From: Neoscytalidium dimidiatum
Taxonomy: Eukaryota > Ascomycota > Dothideomycetes > Botryosphaeriales > Botryosphaeriaceae
DNA: 64,000 bases
Assembly (NCBI GenBank): GCA_037367355.1
Contig: CM074703.1
Coordinates: forward strand, 1,240,001-1,304,000
Direction: 5' to 3'
The translations under genes and the position numbers were made by a program. This document shows positions 44,947 to 56,474 of the stretch, piece by piece. The stretch's first letter is position 1; each line of letters begins with the position of its first letter. The notes below the pieces were generated by a model. That model was not told the origin of the DNA, made no database searches, and saw nothing but the letters and a program-made list of their open reading frames with translations.

Positions 44947-45164
44947 ATGGGCTGCAGTCTGGTAGGATCTATGTCAAGGCCAACTGTAACAACAGCTGGC
45001 GTACGGGAAACAGAAACGCTTGCACAGAAGTGCAGAGCCCAGATCAAATCGAAGGCCAAGAAAGCGCGCGAACCAGCCGCGAAACCACCACCACAACCTG
45101 CCGACAGTATACCGAATCTCAGCGACAGCGAAGAAGACCTTATCAACTTGAGTGAGCAAGTAAG
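44947..45164 (+). CDS. Possible 5' exon of an unrecognised gene
   Basis: From the ATG at 44947 (or an internal ATG at 44971) the frame reads a basic then acidic peptide including ETLAQKCRAQIKSKAKKARE, a Pro run, and IPNLSDSEEDLINLS. It then meets a GTGAGC that could be a donor at about 45151, and another GTAAG shortly after. The charge blocks and the SDSEEDL acidic patch resemble genuine nuclear proteins. No continuing exon with a recognisable domain was found downstream, so this is either a gene start with unrecognised later exons, a decayed gene, or chance. Confidence 0.22.
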
Positions 45165-47392
45165 CGAAGACAGAGGAAAACGAGAGCCCGGATTGATCAG
45201 AACCCGTGGCACTGAGTGCCGACAGCGGCTTGGCAAACCCCCCAACCCATATTTTCTCTTCCTCCTCCTTTTTTGTGCTGCTGATGAATCATGCACCAAG
45301 TTTTGCCTTTATTTGCCAGGCCGCGAGTCTATGCTTCAGTCATAAACGTCCTTTCGAGAAAAAAAAAAAAAAGAAAGCCAGAACGCCAATACCATCGGAA
45401 CCTGTCAGATTTGCCGACATGTGGAAGCAGAATGAGAAGCCTCTAGGTACAGATGAGCACTCATGAGTTGATGAAGAAGGTGACACGCCGGTCGAGTAAC
45501 GGCAAAGGCGCAGTGGGAGGGACTGCCTGAAGGGGGGTGATTCAACAAATTCATGAGATTTCCAGAAGAGTTGCGGTATGAGCGCGATCCAGGGTCGTTG
45601 ACGAATTAAAGCATGGAATATCCGTGCTTCTGAACCTTCGGCGAAGTTTACACGCATTTACCTGGAATCATTGTTATCACTAAAATCTATCACCAACAAG
45701 ACCTTCAATTACTCCTCATGCGGTGCCGCTGCTCGGAACTATATGGGATTGAGATACTTTTTTGTAAAAAGTACTGGCGAATGAGAGTAGTGCTCTAAAG
45801 TGAAGGGAAAGTCAAAATTGAATCAACATTTTCCCTATAATGACGCCCAAGAGAACCATCCACTTTGCTGCCCTCACTATAGTACATTTCCATACTATCC
45901 CGCTACGCTCAACCTCGCTATTTCGTCCGGAGAACCGGCAGTAGTAGGAATAGAACCAATGAGGTATAGAGAGGTGAGGAGGGAATCAGAAGCAGAAAGA
46001 GAATAGAAAGCGGTGGGAGAACGTAAAGAGCCATCAGAAAGGGGGGAAGGCAAGAGAAGGATTGGAAGCTGGGGGAAGAAGGGAATGATATGATCTACCT
46101 ACTCTCTGTGTCTGTCCTCCATACACATGCAAAATCCACCCGTATCACCAGTCACCGCCGTTAAGGTGCGGAAGGAGCGTACACGGATGCTGACACGTAG
46201 ATAGCGGCGGATGGCCATCCACCAGCTTAGTATCATCAATTATCATCACGCACTCGGGCCCCCATCGTCCTGTGATCTATAGCGTGTCAACCGCAACCAC
46301 CCTTACCATAATAAACAGTATCGTCAGTTCCATGGCCTCTTCCTGGACCCTCTCGTCGCCTTTCTGGTGCAGGGATCACGTCCGTAGCGACTAGTGCGGC
46401 GTTGTTAAAGAAAGGGAAAGGCGAGGGATTAGAGTGGTGAAGAACATTAAGTTAACGTAGGGTGAGGAGAATCGTAAGCGGGGTGAGATGATACGTGGAG
46501 TGGAGAAGCGGATTGGAGTTGATTCGAGCTGAGACAGACAGAGAGAAGGAAGTGAGTGCGTGAGGAAGAGAAAAAATCTCCCAAGCATGAGCAGCAAAGA
46601 ACACTGCCCGTCAACCATGGGCTGGCGTCAGGGAAGGAACAGCTGCTGGCAACAACACCCCCAGTCGCGAGTCTTTGAAGAGTAAGGGCGCTGCCGGTGT
46701 TACTGATGGCTCTCCCTTGGAACGTCCAAGCCCAGACGATAACTCTTACACATGCTTGTTTCATCCTTCACTATATCACTAGCTCAGATTGAGCAGGTCT
46801 ATTAATTAAGACCAGGTTGTCTAACAAAGACAACATGAATAGGTGCAGAACCCAAAGGGTAAGAAAAGAGCGAAACCATATATAAAAGCAACAAGATGAA
46901 TTTCGACATCTCGGACGACTCTTCCTCAATTTCTCCTTAGCGGGCCGGGCTATTCGATCTCGCACTTCATGGCAATAAAGCTCGATAACTGCAAGACCTT
47001 CCTCGAAAGAAGGCTCTATGCCTATCACCCCCACCACTTCTGTAGCAGAAGCGCTGACACCGACATGTCGAAACCGATCCCCCTACTCTTGATATCTTTC
47101 AAGAGGTGTGTACGACATTTGCATACATGGCCATACAAGTCGTTAACCATCCGGGAGCTGGCGTATCCATCCGGACGAAAAAAAGAGAGCCGTTTACGAC
47201 TTCTTTCAACCCTATTTCCTCCCACACTCTCACACATCTTCTTTCCCAGTCAGACGTACTTAGCTCCACTCCCCAGGAGCTCTTCATCATCACACCCCAC
47301 CCAACGGATACCATTTCTCTCTCTCAAAAACCCTCCAGCAACATCTCATACACAGCCGCCTTTTTCTCATGAAGAAACAAAAATTCAAAGCA
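45165..47392. other. Spacer
   Basis: No gene recognised. Contains an A tract at 45359-45372, mixed-GC DNA with short frames, and the 3' flank of the minus-strand gene ending at 47393. Confidence 0.4.
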
Positions 47393-48845
47393 TTACGCAC
47401 TGTTCGGGATCCCCATCCCAGGCAGATGCGCCAGCGGCGCCCTCTCAAACACGTCCCTCACCTCCTCGACGACGGCCGCCTGCGGCGCCGGCACGCCCGC
47501 CGCAGCGGCAACGACGACGGGCTTGCTCGACAGCGGGCTGTCGGTGCGGAACGCCTCTCCTCCCCGCTCGTCCGGCGCCCTCGAGGAGAACGTCTCCGCC
47601 GGCGCGTCGAGCCCGGCGGGCGCGGGCTCGTCGATCGGCTCGGGCGCGGGCGCGGCCGTCGCGGGGATGGGGCCGGAGATGGTGGTCTGGAAGACGGGCG
47701 CGTCGTCCTCCTCGCGGATGGAGCCGTCCGGGCGGCGGGACGAGGAAGGGGACGGGTGCGAGTGGATCTCGATGGTGGTCTCGACGGTGGCGGATTCGCG
47801 GCGGGGTGGCTGCGGCTGCTGCTGCTGTTCGTCCTGCTCCTCCCACTCGATCGTCTCGTCCTCCTCGTCGATGGGCGGCTCGGCGCTGATGGTCGTGATG
47901 ACGGACGGGCGGCGCGAGAAGGCGTCGGGCGCGTGGGGCGACAGGCCGGCCGGCGCGGTCTCGACGACGCTCGAGATCTCGGTCGTCGCGATGATCGAGG
48001 GCCGGCGCGAGTCGCGCAGCGGCAGGTCCGGCAGGCTGGCGCCGTCGTCGTCGTGGCGCCAGCCGTTCACCCTGACGGCGGCGACGTCTTCGTTTCGTGC
48101 GGGCTCGGGCGCGACGGGCGCGTCATCCTTCACCTCCGACGCAGCTTCTGCCACTCCTCCGGCAGCGGCGACGACGGCGGTCGACGACAGAACGTCCTCC
48201 TCCCTCGGCGCGAGAGCGGGCGCGGGCTCGGTTTGAGGGACGAAAGCAGCCGGCTCGGGCGGAGGGCTGAAGGCGGCCACGGCGGCGGCGGCGGCCCGGT
48301 CGTCCTCCTCCTTGATCTTCTGCTTCTCGAGCTCCTCCCTCTTCTCGGCCGACGTGCGCCGCAGCGGCGCATACGACTCGAACTTCTCGCTCGACCGGCC
48401 GCGGCCCAGGCGCGGGCGCTTGGCGTACGCGAAGCCGGATTCTCCTGCGTCTCCTCTTTCTTCGTTTTCTCCCTGGGCGTCGTCGTGCGGGTGCTTGGGG
48501 CGCGGTGACCCTACTGTTGCTGCCGGGACGGCATTGGATCCTGCTGTGGGCGCTGGCGCTGCTACAGATGCCGTTGCGGGTGCCGTTTCAGAGGTAATGG
48601 CGGCAGTCGTCTTCTCGTCCAAAGTTCCGTTTGAGCTGGTCGCCTTGCCGTTGGCTGCCGTCCGGCTCTCCCCCTTCTTCTCCTTCTGCTGCTGCTGCTT
48701 CGGCTTCGGCTTCAGCGATTTCCTCTTCCGCCATTGCAGGAACAGGATTATGGAGCCGGCGGCGAGAGGGATGCCGAGGATGACGCTCTTCCGCGAGAGG
48801 AGCTTGGTCGCCTGCTGCTGGTAGATGGAGATGCTGCTCGTGGCC
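47393..48845 (-). CDS. Membrane-anchored low-complexity protein, 5' exon missing
   Basis: The main exon encodes about 484 residues. It begins ATSSISIYQQQATKLLSRK, followed by one hydrophobic segment (SVILGIPLAAGSIILFLQW) and a basic stop-transfer (RKRKSLKPKPK), so a single membrane anchor near the N-terminus with a long cytosolic or lumenal tail. The tail is Ala/Pro/Glu/Ser-rich and disordered, with RRPSVIT and RRPSIIA repeats that look like basophilic phosphorylation sites. The frame formally opens at a TTG (48850), but TTTGCAG just before GCC is a good 3' splice site, so a short 5' exon lies upstream. Candidates are an ATG at about 48914 (MKAAFPLQ, with a CTGAC branch site in the following 45-base intron) or one at about 48951. 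The function is not recognised. Confidence 0.65.
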
Positions 48846-48909
48846 TGCAAAGATGATGCGCGTCATTGCGTCAGCGGAGGAATTTAAACTTGCAGCGGGA
48901 ATGCAGCCT

Positions 48910-49015
48910 TCATGTTTTTTTTTTTTTTTTGTGGAGCGGAAAACTACCATTTTCGGCGCGGCCTTCGACGAATGCGTGCGGAGCGCGGCTCTTCTTTTTT
49001 TTTTTTTTTTTGGTG
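48910..49015. repeat. Paired poly-T tracts
   Basis: Two T runs of roughly 18 bases each, at about 48915-48932 and 48995-49011, lie close together upstream of the minus-strand membrane protein gene. They are therefore A tracts on its sense strand. They may be promoter nucleosome-excluding tracts. Confidence 0.7.
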
Positions 49016-52000
49016 CAGTTGCCCTTCCCCGAGCGTTCAATTGCTTCCGATCAAAGGCAATTTTCGAAGAAATGTCGGGCGCAGGAAGAGAGAGTAAGCG
49101 GCGCGGGCGGCGAAAAGGGCGGAGGCAGGAGATGGGCGGTCAGGAAAGGTTGCGTGAGGTCCTGTTGATCACTAGCTGGGGGGATTGCGGTCGACGAAAG
49201 CCGTATGCACGGGGAAGAGAGACGCGCCAGACGGAGGCGGACACGGGCACGAAGGTGGTTTTATATGAAATGCTCAGTCTGCGACAGAGGGCGTTCTGGC
49301 TGGCAGTAAATTGACAGCAGCGGCGAGGGGAAGGCCGGCACAACGACGGTGCGCTTGATGGACGGACGGTCGACCCACAATTAACAGCAGTCAAGCCAGC
49401 GCGCCCAGTGCTCGTCCAGCCAAACAAGTCATCGGTGGCATGGATCGGGTGCCGGATTGAACTAGACACCGCAGGGCGACGAGGCACCTGGCCTGGCAGC
49501 TGGGACCTGGCACCCGGGGTAGAGATGGGAATAGGGGACTTCCACGGCTCCCAGCCCGCCGCGGCCGCCAGCAACGGTGTGTTTACAAACTGCCTGCTGG
49601 GCGGGCAAAGGGCTGGCGCCGGACGCCTAAACGGCGCGAGGGTTGTCTGGCGGCCCATCGTTGACGTGTTGCTGGCCCTTCAGCTCCGTCCCAGGCCTAC
49701 CCCAGCGGATAATTCGTCTAGCGTGATGCCACTTCCGCAGCGTGTCAGGTCACCAAAGCTCTCTCGCCGTCGCTTTGTGGAGAGTCAGGGGGAGGGAAAT
49801 CGTCTCCCGGATCGGACGAATCCTGACTAACTGCAGGGAAAACACGCGCGCCAGACCGCCCTCTGCCCGTCCTTCTTAACCGCGCGTGCGCACATCACCA
49901 CTACCAGCGTCTGTCCGTGGGTCCTCTCCCGAGGCGGTGCGCTGCTTCACTCCGGACATGGCGGCCGTGCCATGCCGCCGTCTTCGCCGCCTTCTTGACC
50001 CTCTCGCACTGTAACCTGCTAGGACGAGGACGAAGAATCCGGGACGAAAATTCAGGGCGGACGGCGGCGGACAGCGCCTCGGTCCGTGCTTCTCTCAGTT
50101 AAGCCCATCGGAGGCGCGGCTTTAACGCCATCCTTCTCACGCCAACGGACACGCCAGGACCCTACGCTTCTTCTGCAACCACTGGAACACGGCTGCTGGG
50201 CGGCGAGAAGAGTCATGAGCCCAAATGCGCCACTTGGGGCCCTGGGTCGCAATAGCCGAGCTGGAGTCTGAACGTCTGAACCCGGGCAATCCGCATCTTA
50301 CTTCCCCTTACCTTTTTATCGCGACCTGCGAAGACGACGGCGATCGCGATTCTTTTTTTTTTTTTTTCCCTGGCGGTGACGTCTGCTGCAGCACGCAAGG
50401 CACAGGGAGAGAGGGGGATGTATCCCGGCCGCCGGCATGCACTGTCCGGCAGGCCGGAAGCACGTGGAGGATGCAGATGCAGATGCACGCTCTAAGCCGC
50501 TTCGGGCAACCCTGCGCGGACGAGGCTTGCGCTGGGCTTGACGCCGTTCTGCTCGCTCGCTCTCTCGGACCCGTTCTGTTGACACACAAACACACGCAAA
50601 ATACGACAGTGCTGAAGATAATAATAACATTGTGCGCGAGCCGCGGACACTAGTGAACGGCCTCGCGAACAGCGCGCTTCCCCTCACCAGCCGGAAGCGT
50701 AAGCACTTAGACTTCACCATACGCAGTGAATGCTGTTTGCAGATATGGGCCGGGTGGAGAGACAGCGTCGCCCCGGATCGGCCGGTTCGCTTTCCTACTT
50801 GGTGCCTTGCCCTTGCATGACGAGCTAAAAACAGGGACGGTTGCCGCGGCCGTCGGTCTCCGCATCCTGCGGAGATCTATGACGGATCTTTCGTCCGGCC
50901 GTCCGACTACAGTGCTTTATTTGTTGATGATTTCTCATTCGCGTCTGTTCTCAAGACGATCCTTCCCAGCTCCCGTCAGCTATCTAATATGCGCTTGGCT
51001 AGCAACAATAGAGGTGCCCCGCCATGTGCGTCATAAATCGACGCAAGTCTCGGAAAGCCAATAGACTCGGTATCATCCGATTGGTGGTTGATATTGCCGG
51101 TCTTACTCTTCAACACGATCAGACCCAACGCATGAGGATGACAGAAACACTAGAACGAGAAATATTCGACCGTATTGTATTTGACAGGCTGGTTTGGATC
51201 ATGGACTAAGAGAAGCGGAGAGATAAGAGTGATCACGACGAAAATGTTGAGTGATTGGGAGTGCTGTTTTGATGGCACGTATCCTTAAAGATCTCCGCAT
51301 CCATAATAAAGACGCACGAAGTACAGCGAAAGGAAGCGAGAAGGGGATGGGGCCTAAGTCCACTCGATCATAGCCTGACGTATGGCGAATGGTTGCGAAT
51401 TCGAGTAGGGAATCGAAAAGACAGGGAACGGTGCTTTAATCGGGAGAAGTGGAAGGGAAGGCTCGTACCGTCAGACGACAGTCTCGTTCATGCCGAACAT
51501 GGAATCTTCATTAGCCAACATATGAGAGAAGGACTCCACTGATTCCCTGGGATCTTCCGTTCCAATCAAAACCATGCCCATGCTGTACCTTAGAGATGGT
51601 CTGAGTCTAATGCGCATTACGATCCTTCAAATTCTGCCAGAAAGTTGCAGCGGCCAGTCTTGAGGTGCTCATCTCGCTCTTATCTGCAAACTACCTGTTT
51701 GTTTCAGTGTTGTGCAAGAGCGTCGGTGCCATTTCGTGTTGCCCGAACTCCGGTCAGTGAAGAGGGCTATTGGAAGAATTCAGAAAAATTCAAGTTTGAA
51801 ATCAAAGTCAAGTCCATAGCCAGATAAAACGTGACAAGCCCTGGCAGAGTCCGATGCGAGTCCGCTTCGTAGCCAGCAAGCGGCTTCTTTAACCAACATT
51901 GACAAATGTTGAGGGGTTGAGTGAGCTTCTGGTGGCTTGACAAAGGGCGATCATAATGGTCCATCTCGAGAAATCGCAGCCTTTGTTGAAGAGCAATTTT

Positions 52001-53371
52001 CATGCGCGTAAGTTGCATACTCATCCAGATGGATACCTCTACTATACGCCTGCAGTCAAAGTAAGGATCCCGAATTCGTGGGTCGAATTGTTCCATGGTG
52101 CCCAATGCAGGGGAAGGTTGCACAGGCTCCGTTCGCACACTCTTGTGGTGTAGTCGGCTCAACGCCACAAATTGTGGCAGAAGAAATCACTCCTCAAACT
52201 ACCACAAGAGGACAAAAGTCGCATCCGGAGTTGAGACGGTCACCTGGACCGCGACTCCAACCGCTCATAGACGCTCATGACCGAAAGTCTGGTGGCTGCA
52301 TCTCCATTCGCAAGGCGCTGCTGGAAATAAAGTCTGTGGCGCAGCTGACTGCCATGCATGAAATGAGCGTCGCGATGGTCGTGAGGTGAAGAGACGATAG
52401 AGTTGAGAAGATCGTGCCCAAGATGGCGAAGGATTGTCGGCTCCTCGCCGGCTGTGGAAGGCCTGACGTTCTGCCGGAGAGCCGGCGTTCTGCCCTCCGA
52501 CCACATCTACAGAGCTGTCTGGACGCTGTGTAGAGCACGTTGTCTGCTCAGCGGCTGCCGACAGGAGCTTCGATGCCATCCAGCAATGCTTTACGGAGCC
52601 GACTCTCTCCGTTGAACCAAACTCCAGCTTCGCTCGATGCCGCTACGAAGTCTAGCAGCAGTTGTCCAGACTGAAGCCACCTCACCTTCAGCAGACAGCA
52701 CCTCGCAGGTAAGCACATTCCCCTTTCAAAACCTATATCAGGCTGTTGCAAAGCTTTCTTTTGAGCTGTTTGTATGCTTCTCTCGGTGCCTCAGAGGTCG
52801 AGAGCATAGACAGCTCAAACTGATGCCTGCTCAGCATGCCGGTTCTACCAGCACATTACCAGCCAGTTGCTTAATCACACTTCTCTCACGCTCTCCGCTA
52901 GCACAGTCCGACTATAACTAGCGTTCTCCAGCAATTTTCGACATGGAAAGCTGATGGTTTGTCCGAGATCGAGCCTCTGTCTCAAAGAAGACGGTCTGCC
53001 CATATGCATTCCGCAACGGACTTGAACATGTGACTTGATAAGTCCATCTACCAAAATGGGTAATACCCTGCAAGGGTCCCCTCATTTCCAATCCAGACGC
53101 CTTTGCTAATATCCTGCGTAGTCATCTTTCAGTGTTGTTGCCACCTACGCCGCAGTGCAGCCTAAAGTAGCGTTGCCGTCTAAGACCACGTGACCCTCGC
53201 GGACGCCTGGGCACGATTCTAAAGAAACGCGCGGGTTCCCTCTGCAATAACACAACACCCACCACCGCCCGCCCAACCCCGCCACCCTTTCAATCAAATT
53301 TGACCTCGGATCATCGGTCGCACGCATCGTCCCGTATTATTTATCCACGCCAATAGACACAAGACATCAAC
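49016..53371. other. Long spacer without recognisable genes
   Basis: About 4.4 kb. GC-rich to about 50700, then more AT-rich. Frames at 51767-52168 (minus) and 52078-52389 (plus) overlap each other and lack domains. A T tract lies at 50352-50366. The last 200 bases are the H2A.Z promoter and leader. Confidence 0.4.
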
Positions 53372-53982
53372 ATGCCCGGTGGAAAAGGTATCCATATCCG
53401 AGTCTTACACGCCTCTGAGAAGTGGCTAACGCGTCCATTTGTCACGTCCTACAGGCAAGACCGGTGGCAAGACCGGCGGGAAGGGTGATTCCAACGTCAA
53501 GACGTCCAAGTCGCACTCGGCGAAGGCTGGTCTGCAGGTAAGGCTGAAATCGCACCCACGTCGGTGACGCGCGCCACGTCACGACAGAGCTCTCAACAGC
53601 TTCCATTCATCCCATCTCGATGCGCTCGAAGAATTACGGATAATAATGTCTTCGCCCACAGTTCCCCTGCGGCCGCATAAAGCGCCACCTTCGCAACATC
53701 ACCCGCCAGCGCACGCGCATCGGAGCCAAGGCCGCCGTCTACCTCACCGCCGTCCTGGAATACTTGACTGCTGAAGTGCTCGAGCTGGCCGGGAACGCGG
53801 CCAAGGACCTCAAGGTGAAGCGCATTACGCCCCGCCACCTGCAATTGGCCATCCGTGGCGACGAGGAACTCGACACGCTCATCCGCGCCACCATCGCATT
53901 CGGTGGTGTCCTGCCCCACATCAACCGCGCGCTGCTGCTCAAGGTCGAGCAGAGAAAGGGCAAGAAGGCCCCCGAGGTCTAA
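53372..53982 (+). CDS. HTZ1: Histone variant H2A.Z
   Basis: Replaces H2A in nucleosomes at promoters and boundaries; deposited by SWR1. Exons 53372-53387, 53455-53537 and 53662-53982 give 139 residues. The start [17 protein letters not shown] is the acetylatable Lys/Gly tail of H2A.Z. The core reads [20 protein letters not shown], then [20 protein letters not shown] and [20 protein letters not shown]. The C-terminal docking part ([20 protein letters not shown]) contains the H2A.Z-type G-GV rather than the canonical H2A sequence. The two introns are 67 and 124 bp. The L1/N-terminal helix text ([12 protein letters not shown]) differs somewhat from yeast and human but is otherwise regular. No divergent H2B partner is present, as expected for the variant gene. 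Confidence 0.95.
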
Positions 53983-56474
53983 GCGAATGTTTCGGATGAA
54001 TGCTATGTTTCTGGGAGGATGGTACCAAAAACAAAATAAAATACCCGGCCCGGCGATTGATATGGGCGTTCCGTAATGACACGATGGCGGGGGAGGTGCA
54101 TGTATGATTATGAACCACGAACGCTCGGCGCGCATGGATGGCTGGGGGTGTCACATTTCGTTGCGCACTCTCAGAGCGCGATAGGTCATCTTCAGCCGGT
54201 CCGCCCTCCCCTGCAGCACTGTCGACGAATTTTCCAGTCACGCCAGCTCCCCTTTGACCCAGGCCGGCTTCTTACGGTCGCTGCTGCACGCTCTGTTCGC
54301 GATGTTACTTCGAGTTGTTCGTTTAGGCGTGGCGGGATTGCAAGGGTTAGGAGACCAGACGGCTGCTCAGTCTGTTAGCTCTTTTAGTAGGCGAGGCGGG
54401 AAGCCTCTTTTATGTCGCGAGTAGATAATATACTCTCTGCTTCCCTCCCACCGTCGGGTGCGCACACAGTGAGAGCTCGAAGTGGTCACCGGATACTAAC
54501 ACGCAGGCTTATGGTCGACAGATCTCACGTTCGACGGGCATACGGACGGGCGCCTCCCACTCCTTCTAAACCGGGGGAGGGCAGCGGCTTTTGATAGCCA
54601 GGCGCGTCTGTACAGGGCGCCACCGTCGGACAAAATGCGTGATCTGAACCAGCTACATTGCATGCCCGATGCAGTTGACGCAGCGCATCGCCGGCGGCGC
54701 TTGATGTCAGCATTCCCTGGGCGTGACGAATCGAAACACTCAGTCATGGAATGGGTGATTGGGGGTGTGGGAGCTCGTTGCTTTTTAACAGAGCGACGCA
54801 TTCCTTTGCGGCGCTAGCATACGGGGAGGGCACACCAGGAAAGCACACCGTTGCATGGGACCGTTCCGCCGCGGCGCTGGCGGCGGCGGCGGCGGGAGCC
54901 ACGGGCGAAACCATGGACGCGCTGGACTGGACTGGGGCTGGGCTCTTTTATTATTCTCCTCGAACACCTTCCTGCCCCCCCTTCCCGCGCGCGAACGCGA
55001 GAGCGCGCTCTTTTCTCCCCCCCAACAGCACCGGCGCCGTCGCCGCGCGTGTCTCACAGAGATGGGAAGCAAACAAAGGGAACCCACCATCTCGGCGTCA
55101 CATGATGGGATGTCGCTGCGGGCGGCGGCCGGGGTGGGCGCGGGTTGAGCGCCAGTCGGGATCCGGCTCGCTGCTGTGCCTCGCGCCGGGGTGGGCAGGC
55201 AGAAGCGGACGCGGCGGGGGGGAGATCGAGGCGGGTGGGCTCTGGTGGTGATTTGCCAGGTCGCTTGGGGAGCGAGTGATCACGGCAGCTGGGGCGTGGA
55301 TTGGATACGGGGGTTTGGCAGCGGTTGATCTGCAGCATGCTGTGCGACATGGCCGAGCGAAACGCGGGTGCGGTCTCGATTGGACGGCGGGCAGCGCTGG
55401 GCGTGAGGGCGGGCTTCCTGCTGGCGGGCGTGGGTGTGCTGGGCTGCGGCAGCGGGCGGCTTGGGGGCAATCAATCAGTCAATCAACACCGCTGCTCGGC
55501 GGGTGCATCGTCGGCCGCGGGTGCTGGTGGCGGTGCCGGGTGCTGGTGCTCGCCGGCGGGCGCTGCGTGCTGGGGCGACGCTGCAGGCTGCGGGCTGGCG
55601 GCGTCCGGTCGCCGTGGCAGCGGCAGCGCATATCGCAGCGCCGTGTGTTTGCCATGACGATGGGCAGGCGGGCGGCGGACAGGCGGGCTGTTGCGGCTCG
55701 AGCAGCTCGTCCATTCCCTACTAGGGGCGGGCCGATGAAGCAGGAGCTCTGGCTGGAAGGCGCGCCCCTCCTTGTCTGATTATTACCTGCAAAAGGGGTA
55801 TACGTTCTCTCACTCTTATTGATGCCAGCGCCGCCCGTCTCTCCTCTCTTCCTCAGCAGTCTGCCTGCGTCTGCCTTGCCTTGCCCGCCTCAAGCTGCCC
55901 GCTGCCCGCCTCCAGCTGCCAGCTGCCAGCTGCCTGCGCTCCCACGGCATCGCGCACCACCGCAGCGCTCCCCTCCGCCCGCGCTCTCCCGCGCACCGCA
56001 CCGCCGCGCTATACTGCTTTCGTGAGGAGCCACCTTTGAAATTTCGATTTCGGTGCTCGCAAGGCCGCTTTTGCAGTGCAGCTCATCGCGCAGAGACACG
56101 CGGCCTAGCTGCCCCTTCGACAGCCTTCTCGAGCGAGCCGTAGCCCGCGCCGTGCCGCCGCGCCAGAACCAGTGCCTGTCGGGCCTCAGCTGCTAGCGCA
56201 CCCTAAGCCCGCAGCCCGCCCAAAACCTCGCTCCCCTCGCGCCTCGCCCTTCCAGCTTTTTCTCCAAGCTGCAGCGACCCAGACACGCGCCGCCACGACC
56301 GACGCTCCCTGCGCTGCGCTGCGAAGCCTGCCAAGCGACTGTCCCGGCCGTTCCTCGCGCCGCTTCCTCGGATGCAACACGCGGCTCTTTGAGTTTGCTC
56401 TGACGACGCCGGCACGACGACACGACCTCCCAGCCCGTTTTTTCACCGCTCGACCAACACACAACCCCTGAATA
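53983..56474. other. Spacer and long leader of the RRM/R3H gene
   Basis: No gene recognised in about 2.5 kb. It includes GGC-triplet and CAGCTGC-type tandem stretches (about 54879-54898 and 55908-55938). The last several hundred bases are CT-rich and free of a competing gene, consistent with a long 5' UTR. Confidence 0.4.

Noticed and set aside
47369..48508. 379-codon plus-strand frame opposite the membrane-anchored protein
   Set aside because: Arg/Gly/Leu-rich shadow of the Ala/Pro/Glu-rich minus-strand gene, which has a coherent N-terminal membrane segment.
51767..52389. Overlapping 133-codon (minus) and 103-codon (plus) frames
   Set aside because: They partly overlap on opposite strands, show no domain and have no splice partners.
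53593..54135. 180-codon minus-strand frame over H2A.Z
   Set aside because: Antisense shadow of the histone exon.
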